64,000 nt of DNA, taken from positions 62,001 to 126,000 of the forward strand of contig NZ_JBGKBE010000008.1 of assembly GCF_041358175.1 (NCBI RefSeq), written 5' to 3'. A program made the translations under genes and the position numbers. Source of the DNA: Muriicola sp041358175 (GTDB lineage Bacteria; Bacteroidota; Bacteroidia; Flavobacteriales; Flavobacteriaceae). Every line of letters begins with the position of its first letter. Position 1 is the first letter of the stretch. Shown here in pieces: positions 16,188 through 25,280 of this stretch. The notes beneath the pieces were generated by a model, which did not search any database, was not told the origin of the DNA, and was given only the letters and a program-made list of their open reading frames with translations.

Positions 16188-19100
16188 TTACTCCAGGCTA
16201 ATGTCTGCTGTTTCTTTAAACATTGAAATACTAAGCGGTTCAATGGATTCCCTGTAAGATTTCCACTCCTCCTTAAAGAAGGTGTTTGTTTTGTCGAGGG
16301 CTTCTTTCAGATCTGCCTCAGCAAATTCCATAAGTCGGTTTTCAGTTGGTGTAATTCCCGATTTTCTGGAACGCACGTATTGGTACGCTGTACCGATTCT
16401 CCTCATCACAGTGAGTTCTGGATTTCGGGTAATACCCTGGCGTTTATCAACCTTCCCTACATAGATATCGATAAGGCTATCAATCTTTTTTGAGATTTCT
16501 TTCGAAGCCTTTATGGCCTCCTCGAATTTTTCCTTGTCCAGTTCTTTAAGATCTTTTTGATATCCATCGGCAATTTTTTTACTCTGCGCCAGCTGTTCTA
16601 CGGCATCTGCAGCGGTTTGGGTAAACTTCTCAAGCTTTTTGCTCGCAGTGTAAACCTCGCCTATCGCTGGCTGAGGCACATTTAGTCTTGGATCTGAAGC
16701 GACCGTGATCATGGTCTCGTCCTCTTCTTCCCCATAGGAAACTACTACCCTATACATTCCCGGCTTCACGTCTACACCGCCTGGTTCCCTGTTTCTTTTC
16801 CGAATCGTTCTCGAAGGTCGGTCAGGTCCTTTTTCATCCATATTCCAATAGATCCGATGGAAACCGGCCTTTTCAGGTGTTTTGTATTTAAGGGTTCGAA
16901 TCTGTTCCTGGCCCTTGAAGATTTTTACAAAGATCGAATCCTTGGTTATTTCTGATTTATCACTGCCATCTTCGTCCCCGGATTCATCGTTTTTCTCTTC
17001 GGAATCGCTTTTCTTCCCCTCCTTTTTATGTCCTTCTTTCAGATAATAGGTGATCATCGCCCCGTCTTCCCGGTTACTTGCATTGAACAGGGCATCTGCT
17101 CCAAACCGACTCCCCGTGGGCTGTTGATAGGCAGCCTGATAAGCTGTAGGAGGATCGAATACCGCAATAGGATTATTAAGGACTCCGGGATCTGCTGCCA
17201 CTGCCCTTAAGGGTCTGATGTCGTCCAATACCCAGGCTGCGCGGCCGAATGTGCCGATAACCAAATCATTTTCTCGGGGATGGATGGTTAGATCCTTGGT
17301 AGAAACAGTGGGAAACCCTTCAGTCCATTTCTGCCACTTTCCTGCTCCGTCAAAGGAGACATATAAACCGTCATCAGTACCGAGGAATAGCAAATTCTGG
17401 TTTTCGGGATCCTCAACGATAGACAAGGTGTAACTCTTCACATCTGAGGCATCGACGATCCTTTCCCATGATTTACCATAATCTCTGGTTCTGTAAGCGT
17501 AGGGTGTATAGTTAAATCTTCGGTAATCATTAGCTATAAGAAGTGCTTCTCCACGGCTGCTGGGGGAGGCTTTAATTTGTGAGATCCAACTTCCTTTGGG
17601 GAGGCCTTTGATATTCTGCGTGACTTCCGTCCAGTTGGCTCCTCCGTTTTGTGTGATGTGCACCCTTCCATCGTCAGTACCCACCCATAACATATCTTTT
17701 TCCACAGCGGAAGGTTCAATCACCAGGATAGTACAATGGTTTTCTGCACCAGTCGCATCCATGGTAAGTCCGCCGCTCTCACTTTGCTTCAGCTTCTCAG
17801 GATCATTGGTTGTAAGGTCGGGGGAGATCACCTCCCAGGTCAGACCTTTGTCTGTACTTTTATGAACAAACTGACTGCCAAAATAGACTGTACCGTTATC
17901 AAAAGGATCCTGGCCAATCCCGGCATTCCAATTAAAACGAAGTTTTGTTTCCGCGTCAGGAGGCGTGGGTCGAACCGTATAATTGTTACCTGTGATGTGG
18001 TCATATCGGCGCACGTTCCCTTGCTGACTCATGGCGTAGCCAAAGCGGGAATCATCTTTATCCGGTACTACATCAAATCCGTCTCCAAAGGCGATTTCCT
18101 GCCAGTAGCTATTCCTGATCCCCTGTGCCTTCCATACATAGGCCGGGCCACGCCAGGAGCCATTGTCCTGCATTCCGCCATAGACATTGTAGGGAAATTC
18201 ATTGTCAGTACTGATGTGATAGAACTGTCCTACAGGGAGATTTCCAATAAATCGCCAGCTCTCGCCCCGGTCTCTGGTAATATTCATTCCTCCATCATTC
18301 CCGTCAATCATAAAATTACCATCCTCCGGATGGATCCACCAGGCGTGATGATCGGGGTGTACCCCGTTGGGTACTCCATATGCCGGCATTAATTCGGAAA
18401 AGTTTTTTCCTCCGTCTTCCGAAACATTGACATAGGTAAAGACCGAATATACCCTGTTCTCATTCTGCGGATCTACATAGATCTCAGAGTAGTAAAAAGG
18501 TCGGTTTCCAATATCACTTTTATCGTTGATCTTTTTCCATTTAAAACCGCCGTCTTCTGATTTATACAAGGCATTTTTCTTGGCTTCCACCAGGGCGTAA
18601 ACAATATTCGGCTTGCTCCTGGCTACCGCTATCCCAATTCTCCCCAATTCTCCTTTGGGCAGACCATCGTCTTCCGTAATCTGCTTCCAGTTGGCACCCC
18701 CATCATGTGTCATATACAAACCACTGCCGGGGCCTCCCGACTTAAAAAACCAGGGGTCTCTTTTGTGTTCCCACATCGCAACAAAGAGTTTATTGGGATT
18801 AGTGGGATCCATCACCATATCGGCTACTCCTGTACGATTGTTTGTAAACAGGATTTTACTCCAGGTCGTTCCTCCGTCTGTGGTTTTAAATACTCCGCGT
18901 TCGGGATGTTCTCCCCAGGGGGAACCAATTGCACCCACATACACCGTATTGGGATCAGTGGGGTCTATGATAATACGATGGATATGCCTCGTTTTTTCTA
19001 GTCCGACAGACATCCAGTTCTTCCCTCCATCCAGGGATTTATATACCCCGTATCCGCCATTTAGGCTGTTTCTCGGGTTTCCTTCGCCTGTACCTACCCA

Positions 19101-19400
19101 GATAACGGATGGATTGCTTTGTTGTATGGCAACGGCTCCTATCGATGCCGTTACTTCCTTGTCGAAGACAGGATTCCATTTTATTCCTCCCGAATTAGAT
19201 TTCCAAAGTCCTCCTGAAGCTGTTCCCACAAACATCACATCGGGATCACTTTGCACCACATCAATAGCGGTTACCCTTCCGCTCATCCCTCCGGGACCAA
19301 TGTTTCGCGGTTTAAGGTCCTGTATCAGGTCCATTTTAAATTCTTGAGAGAGCAGGGAAAAAGATGCGAAAAGCATCAGGGAGAGTAGTGTTTTTTTCAT
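16188..19400 (-). CDS. Sortilin/VPS10-like BNR-repeat exported protein
   Basis: The 1070-residue protein has a signal peptide (TLLSLMLFASFSLLSQ) and a large propeller region of BNR/Asp-box repeats (for example SLDGGKNW, TTDGGTTW, THDGGANW, SEDGGFKW, STDKGLTW), resembling the VPS10 propeller and often labelled glycosyl hydrolase. No sialidase arginine triad is evident. Around residue 800 a highly acidic Lys/Glu/Asp/Ser segment interrupts the fold; the rest has an Ig-like stretch and a helical end. It lies 50 bases upstream of the S9 peptidase gene, same strand. A substrate-binding or hydrolytic role at the cell surface is possible; function is not established. Confidence 0.85.
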   Translation of the reverse strand: MKKTLLSLMLFASFSLLSQEFKMDLIQDLKPRNIGPGGMSGRVTAIDVVQSDPDVMFVGTASGGLWKSNSGGIKWNPVFDKEVTASIGAVAIQQSNPSVIWVGTGEGNPRNSLNGGYGVYKSLDGGKNWMSVGLEKTRHIHRIIIDPTDPNTVYVGAIGSPWGEHPERGVFKTTDGGTTWSKILFTNNRTGVADMVMDPTNPNKLFVAMWEHKRDPWFFKSGGPGSGLYMTHDGGANWKQITEDDGLPKGELGRIGIAVARSKPNIVYALVEAKKNALYKSEDGGFKWKKINDKSDIGNRPFYYSEIYVDPQNENRVYSVFTYVNVSEDGGKNFSELMPAYGVPNGVHPDHHAWWIHPEDGNFMIDGNDGGMNITRDRGESWRFIGNLPVGQFYHISTDNEFPYNVYGGMQDNGSWRGPAYVWKAQGIRNSYWQEIAFGDGFDVVPDKDDSRFGYAMSQQGNVRRYDHITGNNYTVRPTPPDAETKLRFNWNAGIGQDPFDNGTVYFGSQFVHKSTDKGLTWEVISPDLTTNDPEKLKQSESGGLTMDATGAENHCTILVIEPSAVEKDMLWVGTDDGRVHITQNGGANWTEVTQNIKGLPKGSWISQIKASPSSRGEALLIANDYRRFNYTPYAYRTRDYGKSWERIVDASDVKSYTLSIVEDPENQNLLFLGTDDGLYVSFDGAGKWQKWTEGFPTVSTKDLTIHPRENDLVIGTFGRAAWVLDDIRPLRAVAADPGVLNNPIAVFDPPTAYQAAYQQPTGSRFGADALFNASNREDGAMITYYLKEGHKKEGKKSDSEEKNDESGDEDGSDKSEITKDSIFVKIFKGQEQIRTLKYKTPEKAGFHRIYWNMDEKGPDRPSRTIRKRNREPGGVDVKPGMYRVVVSYGEEEDETMITVASDPRLNVPQPAIGEVYTASKKLEKFTQTAADAVEQLAQSKKIADGYQKDLKELDKEKFEEAIKASKEISKKIDSLIDIYVGKVDKRQGITRNPELTVMRRIGTAYQYVRSRKSGITPTENRLMEFAEADLKEALDKTNTFFKEEWKSYRESIEPLSISMFKETADISLE

Positions 19401-19524
19401 TAGGTGTTAGTTTCGTTAAGGTCAGCTAAATATACCAAAAAGGGTATGAGTATTTCTTAAAGAGTTGTTAATGCGATCTCCTCAAACCTATGTTCTTTGG
19501 GTCTTATTCAGGAAGAAAGTATAG

Positions 19525-20841
19525 CTATTGGTTTTTGTACACTACACCGTTCTGCATAACGAAAGCAACGTTTCTCATGACGCTGATGTCCTTTGTGGGA
19601 TCACCTTCTACAGCGATCAGATCTGCCAGAAACCCTTTTTTAATTCGGCCCAGGTGGTTGAGGTGAAAGACCCTGGCATTTACACTGGTGGCAGCACTGA
19701 GTACTGCATTTGGAGTCATTCCGTAATCGACCATCAGTCCCATTTCCCTGTAGTTTTCTCCGTGCGGATAGACACCCACATCACCCCCAAAGACGATTGT
19801 CACACCGGTTTCCAGAGCCAATTTAAAAGAAGCTTTTTTACTGCGGATACGGTCGGTATCAGGCTCGCTACCCGGATCCCATCCCCGATAGCGCTCTATG
19901 GCATGGCCTGCTGCCAGGGTAGGGCATAGGGCTACATTTTTGGATTTCATCAATTGGAATACCTCCCGGGTTCCTCCGTCCCCATGTTCTATGGTTTCAA
20001 CCCCGGCCAGGACCGCCCTGCGCATGCCTTCAGGTGTACTGGCATGGGCAACCACATAGCTCCCGGTACTGGTGGCAGCATCCACCATGTTTTTCAACTC
20101 TGAGGGAAGAAAAGTAGGTTGGGAAGCTGCTCCCGGTGTCCAGCGATAGTCGGCATATACCTTGACAAAATCTGCCCCCTTGCCCAATTGTCTGCGTACC
20201 ACCTTGATTACTTCGTCCATTCCGCTTGCTTCTTCCGCACCCAAGGGAACTTCCACCTTGTCATGAAATCCTTTCGGACCATAAGCTCCTGTAGCCACAA
20301 TGGCCGGGCCGGCCACCAGTAAGCGGGGTCCCGGAATGAGTCCGGATGATATCAACTCTTTTAAAGCAACATCGGCGTAGCCAGCTCCTTCGGATCCCAG
20401 ATCACGCATGCTGGTAATTCCTGCCAAAAGGGATTTTTCGGCGTGTATGGCCCCTCTAATAGCCCGTTCTTCTGAGGATTCCTTTAATACCTGATCATTC
20501 CAGGAGGTTTCGTTATAAGGGTGCAGAAGCAGGTGGGAATGACCTTCGATAATTCCGGGTAACAATGTTTTCCCGGCTAAGTTTATAACCTCAGTCCCTT
20601 CCGGGATTTCCACATTCGAATCAGGGCCGGCATAAACGATCTGCTCCCCTTCAATCAAAACAACCCATCCCCGGTGAAGTGAATCTCCGTCAAAGACGCG
20701 TTCTGGTTTTAACAGAAGTTGAGCTAATCCCTGGTTATAAATTAATATGAGCAGGAGAATACAAAAGAAATGAAGACGTGAATTCACAGCTGGATGATTA
20801 CTTGAGATAGTTGTAATTCTATGTTTATTGGTCTTTAACAT
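19525..20841 (-). CDS. Exported amidohydrolase (imidazolonepropionase-like)
   Basis: The 438-residue protein has a hydrophobic export segment after an unusually long polar start (LHFFCILLLILIYNQGLAQ, about 23-41). The amidohydrolase TIM barrel follows, with the metal motif GHSH in LLPGIIEGHSHLLLHP, Lys in DFVKVYADYRW, His in VVAHAST and TIEHGDGG, and Asp in FGGDVGVYPHG. The family includes hydrolases of cyclic amides and Xaa-Pro dipeptides such as prolidase-like enzymes. Its start overlaps the upstream amidohydrolase gene by 17 bases, so they are coupled. Substrate unknown; cyclic or proline-containing peptides would suit the neighbourhood. Confidence 0.9.
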   Translation of the reverse strand: MLKTNKHRITTISSNHPAVNSRLHFFCILLLILIYNQGLAQLLLKPERVFDGDSLHRGWVVLIEGEQIVYAGPDSNVEIPEGTEVINLAGKTLLPGIIEGHSHLLLHPYNETSWNDQVLKESSEERAIRGAIHAEKSLLAGITSMRDLGSEGAGYADVALKELISSGLIPGPRLLVAGPAIVATGAYGPKGFHDKVEVPLGAEEASGMDEVIKVVRRQLGKGADFVKVYADYRWTPGAASQPTFLPSELKNMVDAATSTGSYVVAHASTPEGMRRAVLAGVETIEHGDGGTREVFQLMKSKNVALCPTLAAGHAIERYRGWDPGSEPDTDRIRSKKASFKLALETGVTIVFGGDVGVYPHGENYREMGLMVDYGMTPNAVLSAATSVNARVFHLNHLGRIKKGFLADLIAVEGDPTKDISVMRNVAFVMQNGVVYKNQ

Positions 20842-22201
20842 GAGAGGCCAGAACCTTGAGCTTTTTATCGATGGTTTTTTTATCTAACCACTGGCCCCTC
20901 ACCATAACACCTTTCAGCTGTTTTAAAGCATCCAGATCCTCAAGTGGATTTTCCCCGAGCAGCAACAGGTCTGCCGCCAAACCTTCCTTGATCTGGCCAA
21001 AGGAATCTTCCTCCCCAAAAAAGATAGCCGGGTTTATGGTGCCGCTTTGTAAAATGTCGAGATTATTCATCCCTGCCGCTTCCATTCCATCGATTTCATG
21101 GTGGATGGAAAAGCCAGGGACATTAAAGAGTTGAGGAGCATCCGATCCCAGGAGCATCCCATAGCCTCCTTCGTTTAAAGCCCTGATTAATTGTTGCCTG
21201 ATCCTGTGAAATTGGTCCCACTGTGCTTCGTTAAAACCTGTTCCTTGTCCTGTGGACTGTTCTTTCCTGATCTTCCAGTTTGAGAGTGTGGTAACCGGCA
21301 TGTAGGCCATTTCTGGTTCATTGAGCAGTCTGTCTGCGGAAACAGGGGCAAACCAGCGCTCAAACAGGCTTTGGGTGGGAACTATCCAAACCTTGTTTTT
21401 TCTGGCCTGTTCTACAAGGGCAGGAATCAAACTGGTGTCTGCCAGAGGTGTAAAATTATAACCAAAAAACCCATTGTTTCTGGGATCCACTTTCTTGTTT
21501 TCAGGTACCAAACCTTCCAGAAATCCATCGACATGGTCAATAGTGGCATATCCACTTTCCAGGGCATGATGAATTCCCACGTCTACCGGGACATGTCCGG
21601 CAAAAGGGATTTCCACTTCCCTGGCGGTTTCAACCAGGGCATCGAAAACCGGTCTTTGTATTCCTGGGTGTATTTTAAGGAAGTCGTACCCATCTTTTTG
21701 GTACTGCCTCACTTTGGATATGGCTTCCTCCGGGGTCCTCACCGTGCTTCCATTCAGGGATGGACTGGAGGTATAAATCCTCGGACTCAGGACTTCAGAG
21801 CGGGAAACGAGTTTTTTCAATTCGAGGTGTGAGGGATGGCCAAGCATGCCGCGAATGGTAGTAATTCCATTGGAGAGGTACAGGAAGAGGGTCTCTTCCA
21901 GGGATTCCTTTGATACAGGAGGGGAAGGGATATGGGCGTGCATTTCCGCCAGTCCAGGTAGTAGGTACATTCCTTTTCCATCGATAGTTGTTTTAAAAAC
22001 GATGCCTTCGGGGATCTCTGATGAAATGCTACTGATTATTCCGGAATCAATTTTTACATACTGATTTTCCCTGAGCGTTCCGTTTACCACATCCACAATG
22101 GTGACATCTGCAATTAAAAAACTTTCTTTAGGCTGTGGCTCCTCTACTTGTTTGCAGCCCAGGGCCATGGTAGTCAGTAATAGAAGGAAGCTAAGTTTCA
22201 T
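20825..22201 (-). CDS. Amidohydrolase lipoprotein
   Basis: The 458-residue protein has a short lipoprotein signal (FLLLLTTMALGC, Cys16). The amidohydrolase motifs are in order: HAH in LPGLAEMHAHIPSP, Lys in YDFLKIHPG, His in FAGHVPVD and TIDHVDGF, and the catalytic Asp in LLGSDAPQL. A C-terminal composite sheet ends in DLLLLGENPLEDL. It differs in sequence from its downstream neighbour, with which it overlaps, so this is a pair of related enzymes rather than a recent duplicate. Both are exported. A role in trimming cyclised or modified dipeptides is inferred only from the cluster of peptidases. Confidence 0.9.
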   Translation of the reverse strand: MKLSFLLLLTTMALGCKQVEEPQPKESFLIADVTIVDVVNGTLRENQYVKIDSGIISSISSEIPEGIVFKTTIDGKGMYLLPGLAEMHAHIPSPPVSKESLEETLFLYLSNGITTIRGMLGHPSHLELKKLVSRSEVLSPRIYTSSPSLNGSTVRTPEEAISKVRQYQKDGYDFLKIHPGIQRPVFDALVETAREVEIPFAGHVPVDVGIHHALESGYATIDHVDGFLEGLVPENKKVDPRNNGFFGYNFTPLADTSLIPALVEQARKNKVWIVPTQSLFERWFAPVSADRLLNEPEMAYMPVTTLSNWKIRKEQSTGQGTGFNEAQWDQFHRIRQQLIRALNEGGYGMLLGSDAPQLFNVPGFSIHHEIDGMEAAGMNNLDILQSGTINPAIFFGEEDSFGQIKEGLAADLLLLGENPLEDLDALKQLKGVMVRGQWLDKKTIDKKLKVLASHVKDQ

Positions 22202-22304
22202 GCTCAGGATTTTGAAATTGAAGGCTCATTACTCAACAATGAAAACTAAAGATAAGGTAAAAAGAATTGAGTTTACCGATTCAAATTTTCACGAATAAGT
22301 GAGC

Positions 22305-23933
22305 TTATTCAACTATTGCCATGGGTAGCACATAGATATTCTGGTCGAAAACCAATTGATCAGCGTTTTCAAGTTTTTCTGTTTTCCAATTGTCTTTGGG
22401 AAAAAGCCAATGTTCCTGTTCCCCTATATAAATTCGAACGGGCATGTCGAAATCAGAAACAATATTGGTATACCTGTAAGTGATAGAGTCATCAGAAATC
22501 CGGTATTCTAAAACAGGTATTTGAGTAGTCCTGAGGTATTGTTCAAAAAACGCTGTCAGGTCAATTCCTGTTTTCTCACTCAGGTAATTCTCAATCTCGC
22601 CGGTAGTTACTGTTTGATGGTAAAACCTGCTGTTAAGGCCCCTTAGGATCTGTCTCCACTTTTCATCATCCTCCAATAATTGTCTGAGTGTATGGAGTAT
22701 GTTGGCTCCTTTGTAATACATGTCAGAAGATCCTGCTTTATTTACCCCATAGGGTCCTATGATAGGTCGGTCGTTCTGTATTCTGCGCCTGGTTCCAAGC
22801 ACGTATTCTTCTGAGGCTTTTGTCCCATAATTATAATCCAGATAAAGATTTTCGGAATAAGCGGTAAATCCTTCGTGAATCCACATATCAGCGATGTCTT
22901 TATAGGTGATATTATTGGCAAACCACTCGTGCCCGGATTCATGGATAATAATAAAATCGAATTTCAGGCCCCATCCAGTGCCGGAGAGATCAACACCCAG
23001 ATACCCGTTTTGATATCCATTGCCATAGGTAATGGAACTTTGATGTTCCATCCCCAGGTAGGGGACTTCCACCAGTTTAAAGCTGTCTTCGTAAAAGGGA
23101 TAAGGACCAAACCAGTGTTCAAAGGCATTCAGCATAGGCGGAACCTGTTCAAATTGCTTTTTAGCCTTTTCCACGTTATCGCGAAGAACATAGTAAGTTA
23201 GATCAAGTTCTCCTTTTTCACCCTGATAGGTATCCTCAAAAAGAACATAATCTCCAATATTGATATTTACACCATAATTGTTTATCGGATTGGTAACATA
23301 CCAGTCGAAAGTTGTCGTAGTTGAGGTTTCTTCTTTATTTATTAACCTTCCGTTTGCCACGGCCACAAGATCTTTTGGCACCGTAACACGAATAGCCATA
23401 CTGTCAACTTCATCGTACATATGGTCTTTATTGGGCCACCAGACACTTGCTCCGAGTCCCTGGCATGAAGTGGCGATAAAATGTTTTCCGTTTTTGTCTT
23501 TCTTCCACGAAAACCCTCCATCCCAGGGGGCATTGACAGCCTCTTTGGGAGTACCGGCATATGATATTTCAATTTCTCCAATTTCTCCAATGTGCTGTTT
23601 CTCTTTCAGCTCAATAAAATGGGCAAAGCCCTTAGAGGTAAATGAGAGGGGCTTCCCCTTTTGCTTAACACTGGTAATCCTGAGAGGCTCCTGCAGGTCG
23701 ATCTGCATGAGTTGATTTTCATCTAACACCTTATACCTGATCAGATTGGTACCCTCAATATATTTTTCTTTGGGATTCACGCTTACATCCAGATCGTAAA
23801 AAAGCAAGTCCCACCATTCCCTTTCAGGAGTTATACTGCCCCTTAAGCTGTCCTGAAGGGTAAACGCCTGTTGTTGAGCGTACGATGCAGAGAGAAAAAG
23901 CAGGCATAATATTAAAGAGACAATACTTTTCAT
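22305..23933 (-). CDS. M1 family aminopeptidase-like metalloprotease
   Basis: The 542-residue protein has a signal peptide (LILCLLFLSASYAQ), an N-terminal beta domain (VNPKEKYIEGTNLIRY), and the gluzincin site His331-Glu332-x2-His335 in HESGHEWF with the third ligand Glu354, exactly the HExxH-x18-E spacing of M1. The exopeptidase motif appears as GMEHQ instead of GAMEN, as in many Bacteroidota members. The C-terminal armadillo domain is missing, so the enzyme is shorter than typical M1 proteins. It removes N-terminal residues from peptides in the periplasm. The start is 10 bases after the stop of the DUF2268-like gene. Confidence 0.94.
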   Translation of the reverse strand: MKSIVSLILCLLFLSASYAQQQAFTLQDSLRGSITPEREWWDLLFYDLDVSVNPKEKYIEGTNLIRYKVLDENQLMQIDLQEPLRITSVKQKGKPLSFTSKGFAHFIELKEKQHIGEIGEIEISYAGTPKEAVNAPWDGGFSWKKDKNGKHFIATSCQGLGASVWWPNKDHMYDEVDSMAIRVTVPKDLVAVANGRLINKEETSTTTTFDWYVTNPINNYGVNINIGDYVLFEDTYQGEKGELDLTYYVLRDNVEKAKKQFEQVPPMLNAFEHWFGPYPFYEDSFKLVEVPYLGMEHQSSITYGNGYQNGYLGVDLSGTGWGLKFDFIIIHESGHEWFANNITYKDIADMWIHEGFTAYSENLYLDYNYGTKASEEYVLGTRRRIQNDRPIIGPYGVNKAGSSDMYYKGANILHTLRQLLEDDEKWRQILRGLNSRFYHQTVTTGEIENYLSEKTGIDLTAFFEQYLRTTQIPVLEYRISDDSITYRYTNIVSDFDMPVRIYIGEQEHWLFPKDNWKTEKLENADQLVFDQNIYVLPMAIVE

Positions 23934-23943
23934 AAGTCAAGTT

Positions 23944-25275
23944 TTATAAATCAGGTTGTTTTTCCAGGATATAGCCGTATTCACTACCTTTTAAGATAGC
24001 AGTCATATCGTTTGTATTCAAAAGGTCTGCCAGGCATTGTTTTTTGTCGTTGCAATTGCGGTAATACGATTTGGTGATAAGATATCCCATGGCATAGCCG
24101 AGGTCGGCGGGTCTGTCTTCTATTGATCCTCCATTGTACATCCAGAGTGAAAGATCCTCAGTATAAAGGTCGCGTTTAAATTCCTTCAGGATGCTATCTA
24201 AATTGGAGTCATCATTCAAATATTCAAGTTGGGCTGATTCTATGGGTACACCTGAGGATAGTTCGCTAAGAAAATCGCACACCCCTTCCTCGATAACCTT
24301 ATACAAGACGGTGTCTTCGTGCTCCCGGTCTGTATAATTCTGCTGAAAATGCATCAATTCGTGCAGGATTAGCTGAGGCAGGTCTTCCATATTCATAATG
24401 GCTCCTTTTTGCCAGTCGTTGAGTTCCTGCAGCGGCATGGCTGGGGATCTTCCGTACATATCCCCTCCTATAAAAAGTCCCATTTCCGTTGCAGTTCCCC
24501 CTGAATTCAACAGGCCGGGGACAATATAGACTTTGGGAAATACTGCATCGGGATACAGTGTTTTAAAAGTTTTCATGGCACTGGCGGCTTTATTTTTCAG
24601 GCCTTCCAGACTATCATTGCTCATATGAGACATTAAATAGGTGTAATATTCAGGCGCACCATTGATCATTTGCCCGTACATATTGTCGAGGTTATAGTAG
24701 CGAATTGCATAATAATCCCGGATTTCGGGAGGGCCTTCAAGAATATAATCCTTAAGAATTACACGCGCGCTGTCTGGATTTGCCTTTGCCTTTTTAAAAT
24801 AGGGCCAAAACTGGTCCATGGCTCGTGTTTCCAGGGCAAAATTTGAGATTTTATGCAGGACTTGCTTCAAGGAATCGAGTCGGAGGTTTAATGGTTGTAT
24901 CTGGGTGTTTTTAAGGTTCTCCAGGCCCGGGAATTTTCTCAGGATGGTTGGATTCGCCATCCCGTGATCTATCGCCTTATGGAGCAAGATTATAGCTGAA
25001 TCATTTTTATTCGCCAAATGATATAAAGTGGCTGCTTCAACATATATTTGAGAAGATTGAAGGTCTGCGTTCACTTCGATGAGCCTGGCTGCCAATTCAG
25101 CGTGCTTTCCACTTTTCTCCAGGCGTTCATAGTCGTCAAATACCGTGTTCAGATCCTTTAATTCCTTTGGAGGTGACAAAGACTTCTTGTCTTCAACTAT
25201 CTGACGACAGTTAAAAAGCAGAAATGCCAGGGCTGCAAGGCCAGCCAGATAATAGGTCTGATTGAAAATTTTCAT
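23944..25275 (-). CDS. Putative Zn-dependent protease, DUF2268-like, lipoprotein
   Basis: The 443-residue protein starts with a lipoprotein-like signal (YYLAGLAALAFLLFNC, Cys23). After a helical, TPR-like region (about 45-160) it has a metalloprotease core: LPQLILHELMHFQQ with His305, Glu306 and His309, and a downstream VIEEGVCDFLSEL that would supply the third ligand. The FIGGDMYG stretch before it is also typical of the DUF2268 group. Substrate and activity are unproven. It lies in a tight run with M28 (5 bases upstream) and M1 (10 bases downstream), so it is expressed with two aminopeptidases. Confidence 0.8.
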   Translation of the reverse strand: MKIFNQTYYLAGLAALAFLLFNCRQIVEDKKSLSPPKELKDLNTVFDDYERLEKSGKHAELAARLIEVNADLQSSQIYVEAATLYHLANKNDSAIILLHKAIDHGMANPTILRKFPGLENLKNTQIQPLNLRLDSLKQVLHKISNFALETRAMDQFWPYFKKAKANPDSARVILKDYILEGPPEIRDYYAIRYYNLDNMYGQMINGAPEYYTYLMSHMSNDSLEGLKNKAASAMKTFKTLYPDAVFPKVYIVPGLLNSGGTATEMGLFIGGDMYGRSPAMPLQELNDWQKGAIMNMEDLPQLILHELMHFQQNYTDREHEDTVLYKVIEEGVCDFLSELSSGVPIESAQLEYLNDDSNLDSILKEFKRDLYTEDLSLWMYNGGSIEDRPADLGYAMGYLITKSYYRNCNDKKQCLADLLNTNDMTAILKGSEYGYILEKQPDL

Positions 25276-25280
25276 TTCTG

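Noticed and set aside
16139..16243. Longer N-terminus for the S9 peptidase
   Set aside because: It would place 35 polar residues before the lipoprotein signal and overlap the neighbouring gene; the ATG at 16138 is far better.
17736..18392. Another long plus-strand frame inside the VPS10-like gene
   Set aside because: It shows no family resemblance and lies wholly within the BNR-repeat coding region.
18613..19347. Long open frame on the plus strand opposite the VPS10-like gene
   Set aside because: It is proline- and serine-rich with no recognisable domain and mirrors the codons of the well-supported minus-strand gene.
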